From assembly GCA_016285645.1 (NCBI GenBank), contig JAEERC010000033.1, positions 1 to 44,825 of the forward strand: a stretch of 44,825 bases of DNA. Reading direction: 5' to 3'. The position numbers and the translations under genes were made by a program. Source of the stretch: Clostridiaceae bacterium. Lineage in GTDB: Bacteria > Bacillota > Clostridia > Oscillospirales > Acutalibacteraceae. Under the pieces are notes generated by a model. The model did not search any database and was not told the DNA's origin. It worked only from the letters and a program-made list of their open reading frames with translations. Positions 8,475 to 17,614 of this stretch are shown here, one piece after another (the stretch's first letter is position 1; every line of letters begins with the position of its first letter).

Positions 8475-9164
8475 ATGTTCAACATTCTTATTTGCGACGA
8501 CGAAGCCGACATCCGCACAAGTCTGAAGATATATCTTACAAGCGAGGGCTACTCCGTGCAGGAGGCTTGCGACGGTGCCCAGGCGCTCGCCGCAATTAAA
8601 AACGGAGATAAAATCGACCTGATTCTTATGGATATCATGATGCCCGTTATGAACGGCATTGAGGCGATGGTGAAAATCAGGGAGATTTCAACCGTGCCGA
8701 TTATACTGCTCAGCGCGAAAAGCGAGGACTCCGACATCATAGTCGGTCTCAATGTCGGCGCGGACGACTACATAACAAAACCCTTCAATTCCGTTGAGGT
8801 TATGGCAAGGGTAAAGGCGCTTCTGCGCCGCGCCCTCTCGCCCGCCCACGGTCACTCCGACACGCTCGTAAACGGCGGCATTGAAATTGACAACCGCACC
8901 AAATCCGTGACCGTTGACGGCAACGAGGTGAGTCTTACACCGAAGGAATATGAAATACTGCATTTCTTTATGGAGCACCCGGGCGAGGTGTTCCCGCCCA
9001 AGGATATTTACCGCCTTGTATGGGAAAACGACCCCTACGGCGCGGAAAACACCGTAACCGTGCATATAAGACATCTGCGTGAAAAAATCGAGATTAACCC
9101 CGCCGAGCCGAGATACATAAAGGTTTCGTGGGGGCACGGCTATAAAATGGAAAAAATCGACTGA
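8475..9164 (+). CDS. OmpR/PhoB-type response regulator
   Basis: A 229-residue regulator: receiver domain (1-115) with acidic pocket Asp8/Asp9, phospho-acceptor Asp53 in LILMDIMMP and Lys in ITKPFN; then a winged-helix DNA-binding domain (about 130-229) with LTPKEYEIL and VHIRHLREKIE. The sequence is VanR-like. GGAGG precedes the ATG. The sensor kinase follows after 19 bp. The target genes are unknown; the zinc-ribbon protein and the downstream dehydrogenase are the obvious first candidates. Confidence 0.93.
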   Translation: MFNILICDDEADIRTSLKIYLTSEGYSVQEACDGAQALAAIKNGDKIDLILMDIMMPVMNGIEAMVKIREISTVPIILLSAKSEDSDIIVGLNVGADDYITKPFNSVEVMARVKALLRRALSPAHGHSDTLVNGGIEIDNRTKSVTVDGNEVSLTPKEYEILHFFMEHPGEVFPPKDIYRLVWENDPYGAENTVTVHIRHLREKIEINPAEPRYIKVSWGHGYKMEKID

Positions 9165-9183
9165 CACCCGAGAGGTATAAAAG

Positions 9184-11286
9184 GTGAAAAAACGGATAAG
9201 GTCGGCAAACGACCGTATGATCGCGCTGATTATCATAATTGCCCTTACTGTTGTGGCAATCGGCGGCATACTCGGCGTTTCGACAATGGCGACATACAAT
9301 ATTTACAGGGATAAAGGCGGTTACGCCTGGTCTGTCGCGCGCAACAGCATAACCGAGGGCATAGTCAGGGACATTGAGAACGAGTACTACAACTATCTCG
9401 TTGACAGCGGCTACAATGCAAACGACTCCCTGCCCGTGCTCGGTAACAAGGGCTATGAAAACAACTCCTCCGTGCGCATAAGCACCAATGTAATTGAAAA
9501 ATATTCGCAGTCAAACGCGAATTTCGCCTTCGCGGTCAAAGACCGCTCCGACACGGTGCTGTGGTATAACTACAACCCGGCGGACGCGGGAATACGCGCC
9601 GACAAAAACGGCGATGTAATTGAGGGCACCTCGCTTTATCAGTACACTCCCGTTTACGGCTATACCTTTTATATCATAGGCAATTCGATGGAAAACTCCG
9701 AAAACGGCTCGGTTATTTTCAACGAGGGCGAGATTCAGGAGGTTACCATCTTCATTGAAATCTATGTTCTCGCCCCCGATGCCGACGGGCGCTACCCCGC
9801 GAGCGACAACTACTCAACGGCAAACTGGTGGATAAACTTCGCCGTAAACTGCCGCTTCATAATTTTCGGCGTCATCGCCCTGGCGATACTTCTCATTTTC
9901 ATTCTCCTTGTTATGATAACGAACGGCGCGGGTCTTACAGCCGACCCGAACTCGGATGAAATAATACCCGGCTTTATTGACAGAACCCCGCTCGACCTGG
10001 CACTTATTGTCGCCGCGGGAATCGTGGCGGCGGGCTTTGCCTGCATAAGGCTTACCTATGTAGGCGACGCCGGGCTTGTTGCGGAAAATGTTGTTACCAT
10101 TTCGATTTCCTGCACGATTATGATTGTTATTGTAAATGTGCTTGAAACCATATCCGTGCGCATAAAACTCGGAAACCCCGGGCGCACCACTCTTATTTAT
10201 AAAATCATTGAAAAAATATCAAAACGCTTGGGCGGCGAAAAGCCGAAGAAAAAGCGCTTCAAGGTTTCCTACGTAACAAGACTCATCTCGATTGTTGTGT
10301 CAATCAGCGCGGCGCTGCTGCTTACGCTCGTCTATTTCGCCTACCGTTACTTCGTCCTCGGCGCCACGCACCTTAAATTTGAGTATTACATAGCCCTCTC
10401 GGTTGTCGCGGCCATCATCCTTCTGCCTCTTATGATTATGTTCGTCATAAACTTCGGCTACATACGCGATGTCGGTGAAAAAATCGCGAGCGGCGACCTT
10501 GAAACGGACGATGTCTCCTCCCGCCTTTCAATCAAGACCATGCGCGACCACGGCGAAAACCTCGACCACATAAGGCGCGATATGGCAAAGGCGGTGGCTC
10601 AGGAAATGAAGGAGGAGCGCTTCAGAAACGAACTCATCTCCAACATCTCGCACGATATAAGAACGCCCCTGACCTCTATAAACAACTTCGTTGAACTGCT
10701 TTCGGACGAATCAATAACCGAGGATCAGCGCGCCGAATATATGGAAATACTCCAGCGCCAGGTAAAGAACCTCAACGGTCTTACAAAAAATCTTATGGAT
10801 ATTTCCAAATTCTCAACCGGCATTGTCGATGTGAACCTTGAGAGAATGGATATAGGCGTTGTGGTTGAGCAGATGGTGGGCGAGTACTATTTCACCTTAC
10901 AGCAGAACGGCATTGAAATTGAAATACAGAAAGAGGATAAGGAATACCCCGTTATGGCGGACGGCGATATGCTCGGCAGAATTGTTGACAACCTTATGTC
11001 AAACATCAACAAATACGCCATGCCGTCAACGAGGGCTTACATAAGAGTTAAAGATGAAGACGGCAAAATAAGCATTATGTTCCGCAATGTCTCAAAGGAT
11101 ATTCCCGACCTTTCGGGCGACGAACTTGCTGAAAGATTCGTGCGCGAGGACAAGTCGCGCCACACGGAGGGAAGCGGTCTGGGACTTTCGATCGCGAAGA
11201 GCCTGACGGAACTTCAGCACGCCGTATTCACCCCCGAAACAGACGGTGACCTGTTCACCGTTACTATAACATTTGACCGCGCATAA
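9184..11286 (+). CDS. Membrane sensor histidine kinase
   Basis: A 700-residue kinase, GTG-started, with AGAGG about 9-13 bp upstream. An N-terminal membrane segment (about 13-35) is followed by an extracytoplasmic sensor domain of roughly 180 residues, then a membrane segment near 220-242 and four further hydrophobic segments up to about 425. The kinase core follows: H-box ISHDIRTPLTSI with His490, N-box VDNLMSNINKYA and the G-box EGSGLGLSIAKSL. The unusual multi-segment membrane block between sensor and kinase suggests that it senses something at or in the membrane. It pairs with the response regulator directly upstream. Confidence 0.92.
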   Translation: MKKRIRSANDRMIALIIIIALTVVAIGGILGVSTMATYNIYRDKGGYAWSVARNSITEGIVRDIENEYYNYLVDSGYNANDSLPVLGNKGYENNSSVRISTNVIEKYSQSNANFAFAVKDRSDTVLWYNYNPADAGIRADKNGDVIEGTSLYQYTPVYGYTFYIIGNSMENSENGSVIFNEGEIQEVTIFIEIYVLAPDADGRYPASDNYSTANWWINFAVNCRFIIFGVIALAILLIFILLVMITNGAGLTADPNSDEIIPGFIDRTPLDLALIVAAGIVAAGFACIRLTYVGDAGLVAENVVTISISCTIMIVIVNVLETISVRIKLGNPGRTTLIYKIIEKISKRLGGEKPKKKRFKVSYVTRLISIVVSISAALLLTLVYFAYRYFVLGATHLKFEYYIALSVVAAIILLPLMIMFVINFGYIRDVGEKIASGDLETDDVSSRLSIKTMRDHGENLDHIRRDMAKAVAQEMKEERFRNELISNISHDIRTPLTSINNFVELLSDESITEDQRAEYMEILQRQVKNLNGLTKNLMDISKFSTGIVDVNLERMDIGVVVEQMVGEYYFTLQQNGIEIEIQKEDKEYPVMADGDMLGRIVDNLMSNINKYAMPSTRAYIRVKDEDGKISIMFRNVSKDIPDLSGDELAERFVREDKSRHTEGSGLGLSIAKSLTELQHAVFTPETDGDLFTVTITFDRA

Positions 11287-11310
11287 CGCGGCTTTACTGA
11301 GGAGGAAAAT

Positions 11311-12174
11311 ATGAAAATAGGATTTATCGGGCTCGGCATAATGGGCGAGTCCATGTGCGAAAACATTGTAAAGAAGCACGACGACAAGGTTTTTGTAAAC
11401 GACATAAACCGCGCGCAGGTTGAAAAACTCGCTTCGCTCGGAGCGGTCGCCTGCGGAAACAACATTGAGGTTATGCAGAAGGCGGATATGGTCTTTTCGA
11501 TGGTTCCGAAATCGGAGCATGTAAAGGCGATTTACACCGAACTGCTCCCCTATATTGACGAAAGCAAAACGATAATTGATATGAGCACAATCGACCCCGC
11601 CGTTTCGGTTGAGGTGTCACTTATGGTAAAGGCGAAGGGAGCGCAGTTCGCCGACGCGCCCGTTGTAAAATCCAAGCCCGCGGCAATAAACGGCACGCTC
11701 GGAATACTCGTGGGCTGCGATGAGGCGCTGTTCCCGGTAATTGAACCGATTCTCAAGTATATGGGCTGCAATGTTATCCGTATGGGCGAAAACGGCAAGG
11801 GTCTTGTTATGAAAATATGCCACAACACGCTGGTAGCCGAAATTCAGAACGGCGTGAACGAGACGCTCGGCCTTGCCCTCAAAATGGGCATTGACATTGA
11901 CGATTTCGCCACTGCCGTATCCTACGGCGGAGCGCAGAACTTCTACCTTGATTCACAGAGGGAGAACCTGAAGGCGCGCAACTGGGCAACGGCATTTTCA
12001 CTTGAAAACATGCACAAGGACCTCGGCATAAGCCAACGCCTGAGCGGCGAGCAGAACTTCCCGATGCCCGGTATGGAAAACTGCAAGGCGGTTTACGACA
12101 GAGGAATGGAAAAGGGCATGGGCAAGGGCGATTTCAGAGCCACATTCAAAATAGTCAACGGGATTGAGGAATAA
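11311..12174 (+). CDS. 3-hydroxyisobutyrate dehydrogenase-family oxidoreductase
   Basis: A 287-residue beta-hydroxyacid dehydrogenase: N-terminal NAD(P)-binding motif GFIGLGIMGESM (4-15), substrate motif around DAPVVKSKPAA, and catalytic Lys168 in GLVMKICHN. The family reversibly oxidises beta-hydroxyacids (3-hydroxyisobutyrate, tartronate semialdehyde/glycerate, 2-(hydroxymethyl)glutarate). The member-specific substrate cannot be told from this sequence. It begins 24 bp after the kinase with a GAGGAGG ribosome site, so it may belong to the same transcript, although no functional link is evident. Confidence 0.88.
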   Translation: MKIGFIGLGIMGESMCENIVKKHDDKVFVNDINRAQVEKLASLGAVACGNNIEVMQKADMVFSMVPKSEHVKAIYTELLPYIDESKTIIDMSTIDPAVSVEVSLMVKAKGAQFADAPVVKSKPAAINGTLGILVGCDEALFPVIEPILKYMGCNVIRMGENGKGLVMKICHNTLVAEIQNGVNETLGLALKMGIDIDDFATAVSYGGAQNFYLDSQRENLKARNWATAFSLENMHKDLGISQRLSGEQNFPMPGMENCKAVYDRGMEKGMGKGDFRATFKIVNGIEE

Positions 12175-12188
12175 AAGCAGCAAAAAAA

Positions 12189-12222
12189 GGTATGTATCGC
12201 AGTGATACATACCTTTTATTTT
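12189..12222. terminator. Bidirectional terminator
   Basis: A perfect 10-bp stem (12189-12198 / 12204-12213) has T-rich DNA on the plus side and the matching A run on the other, between convergent genes. Confidence 0.9.
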
Positions 12223-12232
12223 TTCACCCTGT

Positions 12233-13594
12233 TCAGGTCAGTATTCCCGTAAGCAGGCTCGCGAGCCCGAAATAGATAGCGAGGGATGTGATATCGCTGA
12301 GCGACTGGATAAGCGGACCGCCGACGGTAGCGGGGTCACTCTTTAAAAGCTTCGCGAGCATAGGCAGTGAGCAGCCGATTAATTTCGCGCAGATAATGGA
12401 GACGAACATAGCCGCGGACACAACCGCGCACACCTGCCAGCCGCCGCTGCCCGGAATAAACGAGCGCAGCATATTAGCCGCCGCCGCGACAGCGCCGCAG
12501 ATTGCCGCGACTCTTATTTCCTTGAGCACTATCCGCCAGTAATCCTTGGTTTTTATTTCGCCGACCATAAGGCCTCTTATCATAAGCGTGGAGGACTGGC
12601 TGCCCGCGTTGCCCGAGGTGGCGGTTATAATCGGAATGGACACAACGAGCGCCACGGAGCCGGCGATGAGTTTTTCAAATCCGCTCACTACAAGACCCGC
12701 TACCGTGCCTATGAGCATAAGTATAAGCAGCCAAAGTATTCTGTTCCCGGCAAGGCGGAAAACGCCCGTTTTGAGGTATTCGTCATCCGAGGGGGCGAGG
12801 GACGCCATCTTTTCAATATCCTCGGTCGCCTCCTCCTCAATAACGTCGACTATGTCGTCAACGGTTACAATGCCCACAAGGCGCTTTTCGTTATCCACAA
12901 CCGGCACGCTGAGAAGGTCGTATTTTTTGACTATGTCGGCAACCTCCTCCCTGTCGTCAAGGGTGTTTACCGAAATGAGCTGCGCGTCGTCCTGCATAAT
13001 GTCGCGCACCATTGTATTTTCATCACAGAGAAGCAGGTGGAGCAGCGGAACGGCGCCGAGCAGGGTGTGTTTCGCGTCGGTGACATAGCAGGTATAGACC
13101 GTCTCCTTATCCACGCCGTTTTCGCGTATGCTCGCTATTGCCTGAGCCGCCGTCATATTGTCGAGCAGGCGCACCATTTCGATTGTCATAATGCTGCCCG
13201 CCGAGCTTTCGGGATAGCGAAGGAAGCGGTTTATCATCTTTCTTGTCTGCGCGTCCGTGTTGCGCAGAACGCGGGTTACGACATTTGCGGGCACTTCCTC
13301 AAGGAAGTCCACCGTGTCGTCAAGGAACATTTCATCGAGCAGACTCTCAAGCTCGTGGTCGTTTATCATAGCCACAAGCTCCGTCTGACTGTCGGTTTCA
13401 AGGTATGAAAAAATGTCGGCGGACACATCCTTCGGGAGAATACGGAAAAGCCGTAACTTTTCAGCCGGCTCGAGTTCCTCCATTATTGCGGCGGTGTCCA
13501 CGACATTAAGCTCGCTGAGCAGACTCCTGAGCGCCGAGATTTCTCCCTTTGCCAGAAGCGAACCCACTATTTTGAGAATGGTGTCAAATTCCAT
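12233..13594 (-). CDS. mgtE: Magnesium transporter MgtE
   Basis: A 453-residue Mg2+ channel/transporter with the standard layout: N-terminal helical domain (about 1-125, rich in acidic residues), two CBS domains (about 130-255) that sense Mg2+, a connecting helix, and a five-helix membrane domain (about 275-453). The latter has TATSGNAGSQSSTL and the pore-region DPATVGGPLIQSLSDI. Length is typical. An AGGAGG ribosome site precedes the ATG. The likely message begins upstream of a 31-codon ORF, about 55 bp before mgtE, which could act as a regulatory leader. No M-box (ykoK) riboswitch was recognised. Confidence 0.95.
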   Translation of the reverse strand: MEFDTILKIVGSLLAKGEISALRSLLSELNVVDTAAIMEELEPAEKLRLFRILPKDVSADIFSYLETDSQTELVAMINDHELESLLDEMFLDDTVDFLEEVPANVVTRVLRNTDAQTRKMINRFLRYPESSAGSIMTIEMVRLLDNMTAAQAIASIRENGVDKETVYTCYVTDAKHTLLGAVPLLHLLLCDENTMVRDIMQDDAQLISVNTLDDREEVADIVKKYDLLSVPVVDNEKRLVGIVTVDDIVDVIEEEATEDIEKMASLAPSDDEYLKTGVFRLAGNRILWLLILMLIGTVAGLVVSGFEKLIAGSVALVVSIPIITATSGNAGSQSSTLMIRGLMVGEIKTKDYWRIVLKEIRVAAICGAVAAAANMLRSFIPGSGGWQVCAVVSAAMFVSIICAKLIGCSLPMLAKLLKSDPATVGGPLIQSLSDITSLAIYFGLASLLTGILT

Positions 13595-13648
13595 TTTGCC
13601 CTCCTGATTTCAGCGGCAAAACGGCAACCCGACCTCACCACACTCCTT

Positions 13649-13744
13649 TTATGAAAAAGCAATGGTGAAATTAAGGGCGCTTATTACCGCTTTTATTCTT
13701 TTTGCCTTTATACTTCGGGGAACGGGATTGTCCGCGGCTGCCAT
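13649..13744 (-). CDS. 31-residue ORF upstream of mgtE, possible leader peptide
   Basis: The ORF starts with ATG 13744 and is preceded by GAGGTG. It encodes 31 residues: an acid/proline-containing start (MAAADNPVPRS), a basic middle (IKAKRIKAV) and a hydrophobic end. A strong promoter lies about 36 bp upstream and no terminator separates it from mgtE, so it should be the first reading frame on the mgtE message. The acidic/proline start followed by basic residues recalls in kind the E. coli mgtA leader MgtL, in which such codons destabilise ribosomes at low Mg2+. Homology is not claimed. It could also be a chance ORF. Confidence 0.45.
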   Translation of the reverse strand: MAAADNPVPRSIKAKRIKAVISALNFTIAFS

Positions 13745-13779
13745 AATTTCACCTCACGTTTCTTTCGGAATATAATTAA

Positions 13780-13808
13780 ATTTTAGTCTTATATTTTAAA
13801 AATGTCAA
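13780..13808 (-). promoter_or_regulatory. SigA promoter of the leader ORF-mgtE unit
   Basis: On the minus strand: TTGACA (13808-13803), 17-bp spacer, TAAAAT (13785-13780). The -35 box overlaps the stop codon of the upstream cytidylyltransferase gene. Confidence 0.8.
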
Positions 13809-14515
13809 TTCATATTTTCAAGAATTGCCTTCGCGGTTTCGAGGTCGGCGGGGCGTGTGATTTTTATATTGTCCGCGCTGCCCTCAACCATAAACACCTT
13901 TTTGCCCGTTTTTGTGAACAGTGAGCATACATCGGTGAGTTTTTCACGCTCGTCCCTGCCGAGCTTCCCGAGCGAGTCGAGGTATTCGGAGAGTCTGAAC
14001 GACTGCGGGGTCTGGCTGTGAAAAACCGTCTCCCTTTCGGGCGCGTAATCGATGAATTTTCCGTCCGCGCTGATTGTTATTGTGTCAACTGCTCCCGTGA
14101 CGGTGTTGCACGATCCGTAGCGTGAAGCGGCTTCTATGTTTTCCTCAATCATTTTTTCCGTTACAAAGGGTCTTACCGCGTCATGTGTGAGGATTATGTC
14201 ATCACCCTTCGCGCCGAATTTTTTTATTATAAGTTCAACGCTTTTTTCGAGCGTTTCGTTCCTTGTTTTTCCGCCCTGAGAGACAACGATTTTTTCAGCG
14301 TATTCACTGAGATATTTTTCAACGAGCGACTGTGTGTAGCCCACCCAGGCGTCCGGGCACATAACCGCGGTTTTAACAACGCTTCCGCACTCGGCGAAGC
14401 GCCTTAAAGTGTGTATTATAATGGGGCAGTCACCCAGAGTCAGAAACTGCTTGGGAACATCGGTAACGCCCATACGCGAGCCGTTTCCGCCCGCCATAAC
14501 CGCGGCAAATACCAT
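13805..14515 (-). CDS. IspD/TarI-type cytidylyltransferase
   Basis: A 236-residue nucleotidyltransferase with the CTP-binding signature AAVMAGGNGSRMG, the substrate-site PKQFL, and LTHDAVRPFV in the middle. These are shared by IspD (methylerythritol phosphate pathway) and TarI (ribitol-5-phosphate cytidylyltransferase). Two things favour a TarI-like role: the sequence after PKQFL (GDCPIIIHTLRRF) is TarI-like, and the gene ends a cluster of glycosyltransferases and a TagGH-type exporter. IspD remains possible, especially if no other ispD exists in the genome. Confidence 0.8.
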   Translation of the reverse strand: MVFAAVMAGGNGSRMGVTDVPKQFLTLGDCPIIIHTLRRFAECGSVVKTAVMCPDAWVGYTQSLVEKYLSEYAEKIVVSQGGKTRNETLEKSVELIIKKFGAKGDDIILTHDAVRPFVTEKMIEENIEAASRYGSCNTVTGAVDTITISADGKFIDYAPERETVFHSQTPQSFRLSEYLDSLGKLGRDEREKLTDVCSLFTKTGKKVFMVEGSADNIKITRPADLETAKAILENMN

Positions 14516-14557
14516 TTTTTCACCTTCCGTTTAAAAAAGGGCGGTCCCCCGCCCCTG

Positions 14558-15310
14558 TCAGTTTTTCTTCTTTGCGGCGGCGAGTTCGATGTATCTGTCG
14601 CACACATCGTTGACCTCGCCCTGATAAACGATTTTGCCCTTGTCGAGAATAATCGCCTTGTTGCAGATTCTGCGCACCTGATCCGTGTTGTGCGAAACAA
14701 AAAGAACGGTAACGCCCTTGTCGAACATCGAAATAATCTTCTGCTCGCTCTTCTGCCTGAATTTCGCGTCGCCCACGGAGAGAACCTCGTCGAGAATAAG
14801 CACTTCGGGATCCACCGCGGAGGCAATCGCGAAACCGAGCCGCGCCTTCATACCCGAGGAGTAGTTCTTGACGGGAACATCGATGAATTTTTCAAGCTCG
14901 CTGAACGCCACAATCTCATCATAGCGCTCCTGAATGTATTTTCTCGAATAGCCCATAGTTGCGCCGTAGAGAAAGATGTTTTCCCTGCCGGAATAGTTCA
15001 TGTCGAAGCCCGCGCCAAGCTCGAGCATGGGGGCTATAACACCGTCAACACGCACACTGCCCTTTGTGGGCTTGAGTACGCCGGAAACGACTTTTAAAAG
15101 CGTGCTTTTGCCCGCTCCGTTGAAGCCGAGAATGCCGACCCTGTCAGACTTATTGACGGTGAAACTCACATCGGTCAGCGCCCAGAATTCGTTGTAGTGA
15201 AGCTTGCGCGTGACGAGTTTTATGAAATATTCTTTTATATTGTCGATTTTTTCGTTGTTGAGGTTAAACAGAACGCTTACGTCTTTAACCTCTATTACGG
15301 GCAGGTCCAT
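14558..15310 (-). CDS. Polysaccharide/teichoic-acid ABC exporter, ATPase subunit
   Basis: A 250-residue ATPase of the TagH/Wzt/KpsT group. Walker A is GFNGAGKST (62-70), the signature YSSGMKARLGFAIA replaces the usual LSGGQ, and Walker B is VLILDEVLSVGD. The linker before Walker A, running up to NEFWALTDVSF, is typical of glycan-export ATPases. It lacks the C-terminal glycan-binding domain of Wzt. ATG 15310 has GGAGG just upstream; the longer in-frame extension overlaps the permease gene. It pairs with the permease 10 bp upstream. Confidence 0.92.
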   Translation of the reverse strand: MDLPVIEVKDVSVLFNLNNEKIDNIKEYFIKLVTRKLHYNEFWALTDVSFTVNKSDRVGILGFNGAGKSTLLKVVSGVLKPTKGSVRVDGVIAPMLELGAGFDMNYSGRENIFLYGATMGYSRKYIQERYDEIVAFSELEKFIDVPVKNYSSGMKARLGFAIASAVDPEVLILDEVLSVGDAKFRQKSEQKIISMFDKGVTVLFVSHNTDQVRRICNKAIILDKGKIVYQGEVNDVCDRYIELAAAKKKN

Positions 15311-15320
15311 AAGCGCCTCC

Positions 15321-16133
15321 TCAGATGTGAAGAATGAATTTATCCTGCTTCTTGGCGAACACAAGGCAGCCCGCCGCGAGGCAGACCACGCTGAACGCGA
15401 GCGAGTAAAGCAGGTGGTTTATGTTGAACATTCTGCCGAAAAGCACGCAGTCGCGGAACATCGAGACAATCGAGTAGAGCGGATTTGCCATAAGAATCCG
15501 CCTGACAAGCACGCTTTTTATTTTGAGCTGATCGAGATTGTAAACTATCGGGGTCATATAGAAAAGCATCATGCAGAACACATCGTAGATATACTCAATA
15601 TCCTTGAAGAATACCGAGAGTGCGGAGAGCAGTACGCCGACGCCGAGAGTGAGAATGAGAAGCACCAGAACGGGCACGAACGAGAGAAAGACATAGGGCG
15701 TGATGTTCGGCTTGTTCGGTGAGAAAATCAGGAAATAGGCGATGAACAGCACAAGCACGATAAGCGAAATGAGGAATGTGACGAAGGTCGAGCAGACATT
15801 CGCCAACGGATACATATATTTCGGCACATAAACCTTTTTGATTACCGAGGCGCTGTTTTTGATTGAGCGCATAGCGCGCTTTGTCGCCTGGGAGTAAAAG
15901 TCATAGAGCAGTCTGCCGCAGAGCAGGTAAATGGGGTAATTGAGCACCTTTGAGGAATCCTTGCCGAGCAGGTTGCCGAAGACTATTACAAGCACCAGCG
16001 TTGTCAGCAGGGGCTGCAGAAAAGTCCACAGCACGCCGAGAACAGAGTCACGGTACTGCAGTTTTATATTTTTACGCACTATCTCATAGAGAAGATAGCG
16101 GTATTTGTAAAAATTCCGCCAAAACTTTTTCAT
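15321..16133 (-). CDS. Polysaccharide/teichoic-acid ABC exporter, permease (ABC-2)
   Basis: A 270-residue integral membrane protein of the TagG/KpsM type. It begins with an amphipathic stretch (FWRNFYKYRYLLYEIVRKN), has the conserved LGVLWTFLQPLL at its first membrane helix and about six hydrophobic segments. Start ATG 16133 is chosen from the ribosome site (GAGGA) and family length; an upstream in-frame extension would overlap the glycosyltransferase. With the adjacent ATPase it exports lipid-linked glycan made by the neighbouring glycosyltransferases. Confidence 0.92.
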   Translation of the reverse strand: MKKFWRNFYKYRYLLYEIVRKNIKLQYRDSVLGVLWTFLQPLLTTLVLVIVFGNLLGKDSSKVLNYPIYLLCGRLLYDFYSQATKRAMRSIKNSASVIKKVYVPKYMYPLANVCSTFVTFLISLIVLVLFIAYFLIFSPNKPNITPYVFLSFVPVLVLLILTLGVGVLLSALSVFFKDIEYIYDVFCMMLFYMTPIVYNLDQLKIKSVLVRRILMANPLYSIVSMFRDCVLFGRMFNINHLLYSLAFSVVCLAAGCLVFAKKQDKFILHI

Positions 16134-16147
16134 AGTCCTCCGTCGGG

Positions 16148-16918
16148 TTATTTCCAGCCCCACTTGTTGAAATAGCTTATCATTGATTTTATCTGAATAA
16201 TTCTCAGTTTGTTGTTCTTTTTGGATTCCCTGCCCCACTCGTGACAGACAACCGCTTCCGGGTAATAGACAAGGCGGCTTCGCTTTGTGACCTCACGGGA
16301 GAGGTCGCAGTCCTCAAAATACATAAAGTAGCGCTCGTCAAATCCGCCGATTTCTTTAAACAGAGAAGTGCGGATGAGCATAAAGCAGCCCGTGGCGTTC
16401 TCAATATCGAAGGCGGTTTCGGGGTCCTTGTCGAGCATGGCGTATTCGCTCAGCACTTTGCCCGGCTTATCGCCTCTCATACGGCTCGCAATAAGATATT
16501 TTATGCGCGGACTGCGCTTGCCGAGCACCTGATATCTGCCGTCCGGAAAGCGGATGCAGGGCGAGAGCATACCGATATCGGGGTGCGAATCCATATATTC
16601 AACCATTTTCGCGAGCACATCGTCACGAATGATGATATCGGGGTTTATTATCGCGTGATATTCGGAGTCAATGAGGTCGATTATTTTATTATGACCCGCT
16701 CCGAAGCCGGTATTCGCGCTGTTGTATATGACCTCAACCTGCGGATATTTTTCGGATATGTGCTGAGGAGTGCCGTCGGTTGAGCAGTTGTCCACTGCGT
16801 AGAGTTTAAAGGGAATTTTCGTTTTTTCAAGCAGAGAGCCCACGGCTTTGTCAATCGTGCGCATATTGTTGAAAGTGACAATACAGCCCGTCACCTTGGG
16901 TGAATCCATAGGGTTCAT
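16148..16918 (-). CDS. GT2 glycosyltransferase, rhamnosyltransferase-like
   Basis: A 256-residue GT-A fold enzyme: nucleotide-sugar site VTGCIVTFNN at the start, AVDNCSTDGTP, the NPD metal-binding motif in INPDIIIRDD, and YFEDCDLSREV towards the C-terminus. The pattern resembles WbbL-type rhamnosyltransferases. It is translationally coupled to the preceding glycosyltransferase: the two overlap by four bases as ATGA. The sugar and acceptor are unknown, but the exporter next door suggests a cell-surface polysaccharide. Confidence 0.9.
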   Translation of the reverse strand: MNPMDSPKVTGCIVTFNNMRTIDKAVGSLLEKTKIPFKLYAVDNCSTDGTPQHISEKYPQVEVIYNSANTGFGAGHNKIIDLIDSEYHAIINPDIIIRDDVLAKMVEYMDSHPDIGMLSPCIRFPDGRYQVLGKRSPRIKYLIASRMRGDKPGKVLSEYAMLDKDPETAFDIENATGCFMLIRTSLFKEIGGFDERYFMYFEDCDLSREVTKRSRLVYYPEAVVCHEWGRESKKNNKLRIIQIKSMISYFNKWGWK

Positions 16919-17610
16919 TTCCTTTCAAGCAGAAGAAAAGCCATTCTCGCTCTCCATCTGAGTTTTTGCATAAAGCCCGTTTTCGCGCCCGTGAAGGTGT
17001 TTTCGTGCCTGCGGTAGTAAATGAGCTGTTCGGGCAGAAAAACAACGTTCCTGCGCTTTTTAAGAGCAACCAGGGCTATATACCAGTCGTGCATCGGCAG
17101 GTTTTCGGGAAACGGGAGACAGTCGTTCACAACCTCCCGCGTAAAAGCCATACAGCAGCCGACAAACGAGTTTTTTACAAGATTGTTGAGAAAACCGTTC
17201 TTTGACGAGTGAGACTCGAAAAACGAGTTTTCGGTAATATTGAGACCGCCGTCCGTTACAAAGGCGTCGTGCAGAACGACATCGGCGCCGTTTTCGATTG
17301 CGCTTATCACGGAGCTTATCTTTCCGGGCAGCCATACATCATCCTGGTCGCAGAGGAAAACAACATCTCCCCCGCTTGCCCTCAAAGCGTTTTCAAAATT
17401 GGCGCACACGCCTTTTCCGGGGCCGTCGATATATTTTATTCTTTCGTCTTCGCCCGCGGCGGCAAGAACGGCAGCCCGCGTGTCTCCCTGAGGATAATCG
17501 TCGGAAATAATCAGTTCGCCGTTTTCGGGAAGCTGCGAAAGAACGGATTTGACCTGCTCGCCTATGAACTTTTCGCCCTTATAGGCGGCGAGGCATACGG
17601 AAATTTTCAT
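16915..17610 (-). CDS. GT2 glycosyltransferase
   Basis: A 231-residue family 2 glycosyltransferase with SVCLAAYKGEKFI at the nucleotide site and the LCDQDDVWLPGK motif (DxDD type), typical of surface-polysaccharide sugar transferases. It starts 5 bp before the end-point of lysS, within one transcription unit, and overlaps the next glycosyltransferase by four bases. It probably works on the same glycan as its neighbour. Confidence 0.9.
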   Translation of the reverse strand: MKISVCLAAYKGEKFIGEQVKSVLSQLPENGELIISDDYPQGDTRAAVLAAAGEDERIKYIDGPGKGVCANFENALRASGGDVVFLCDQDDVWLPGKISSVISAIENGADVVLHDAFVTDGGLNITENSFFESHSSKNGFLNNLVKNSFVGCCMAFTREVVNDCLPFPENLPMHDWYIALVALKKRRNVVFLPEQLIYYRRHENTFTGAKTGFMQKLRWRARMAFLLLERK

Positions 17611-17614
17611 ATTC

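Noticed and set aside
13037-13408. Plus-strand open frame opposite mgtE
   Set aside because: Antisense to the CBS and N-domains of MgtE; no independent signals.
12233-13800. M-box riboswitch upstream of mgtE
   Set aside because: The leader is too short and I see no ykoK-type conserved elements; a small ORF occupies the space.
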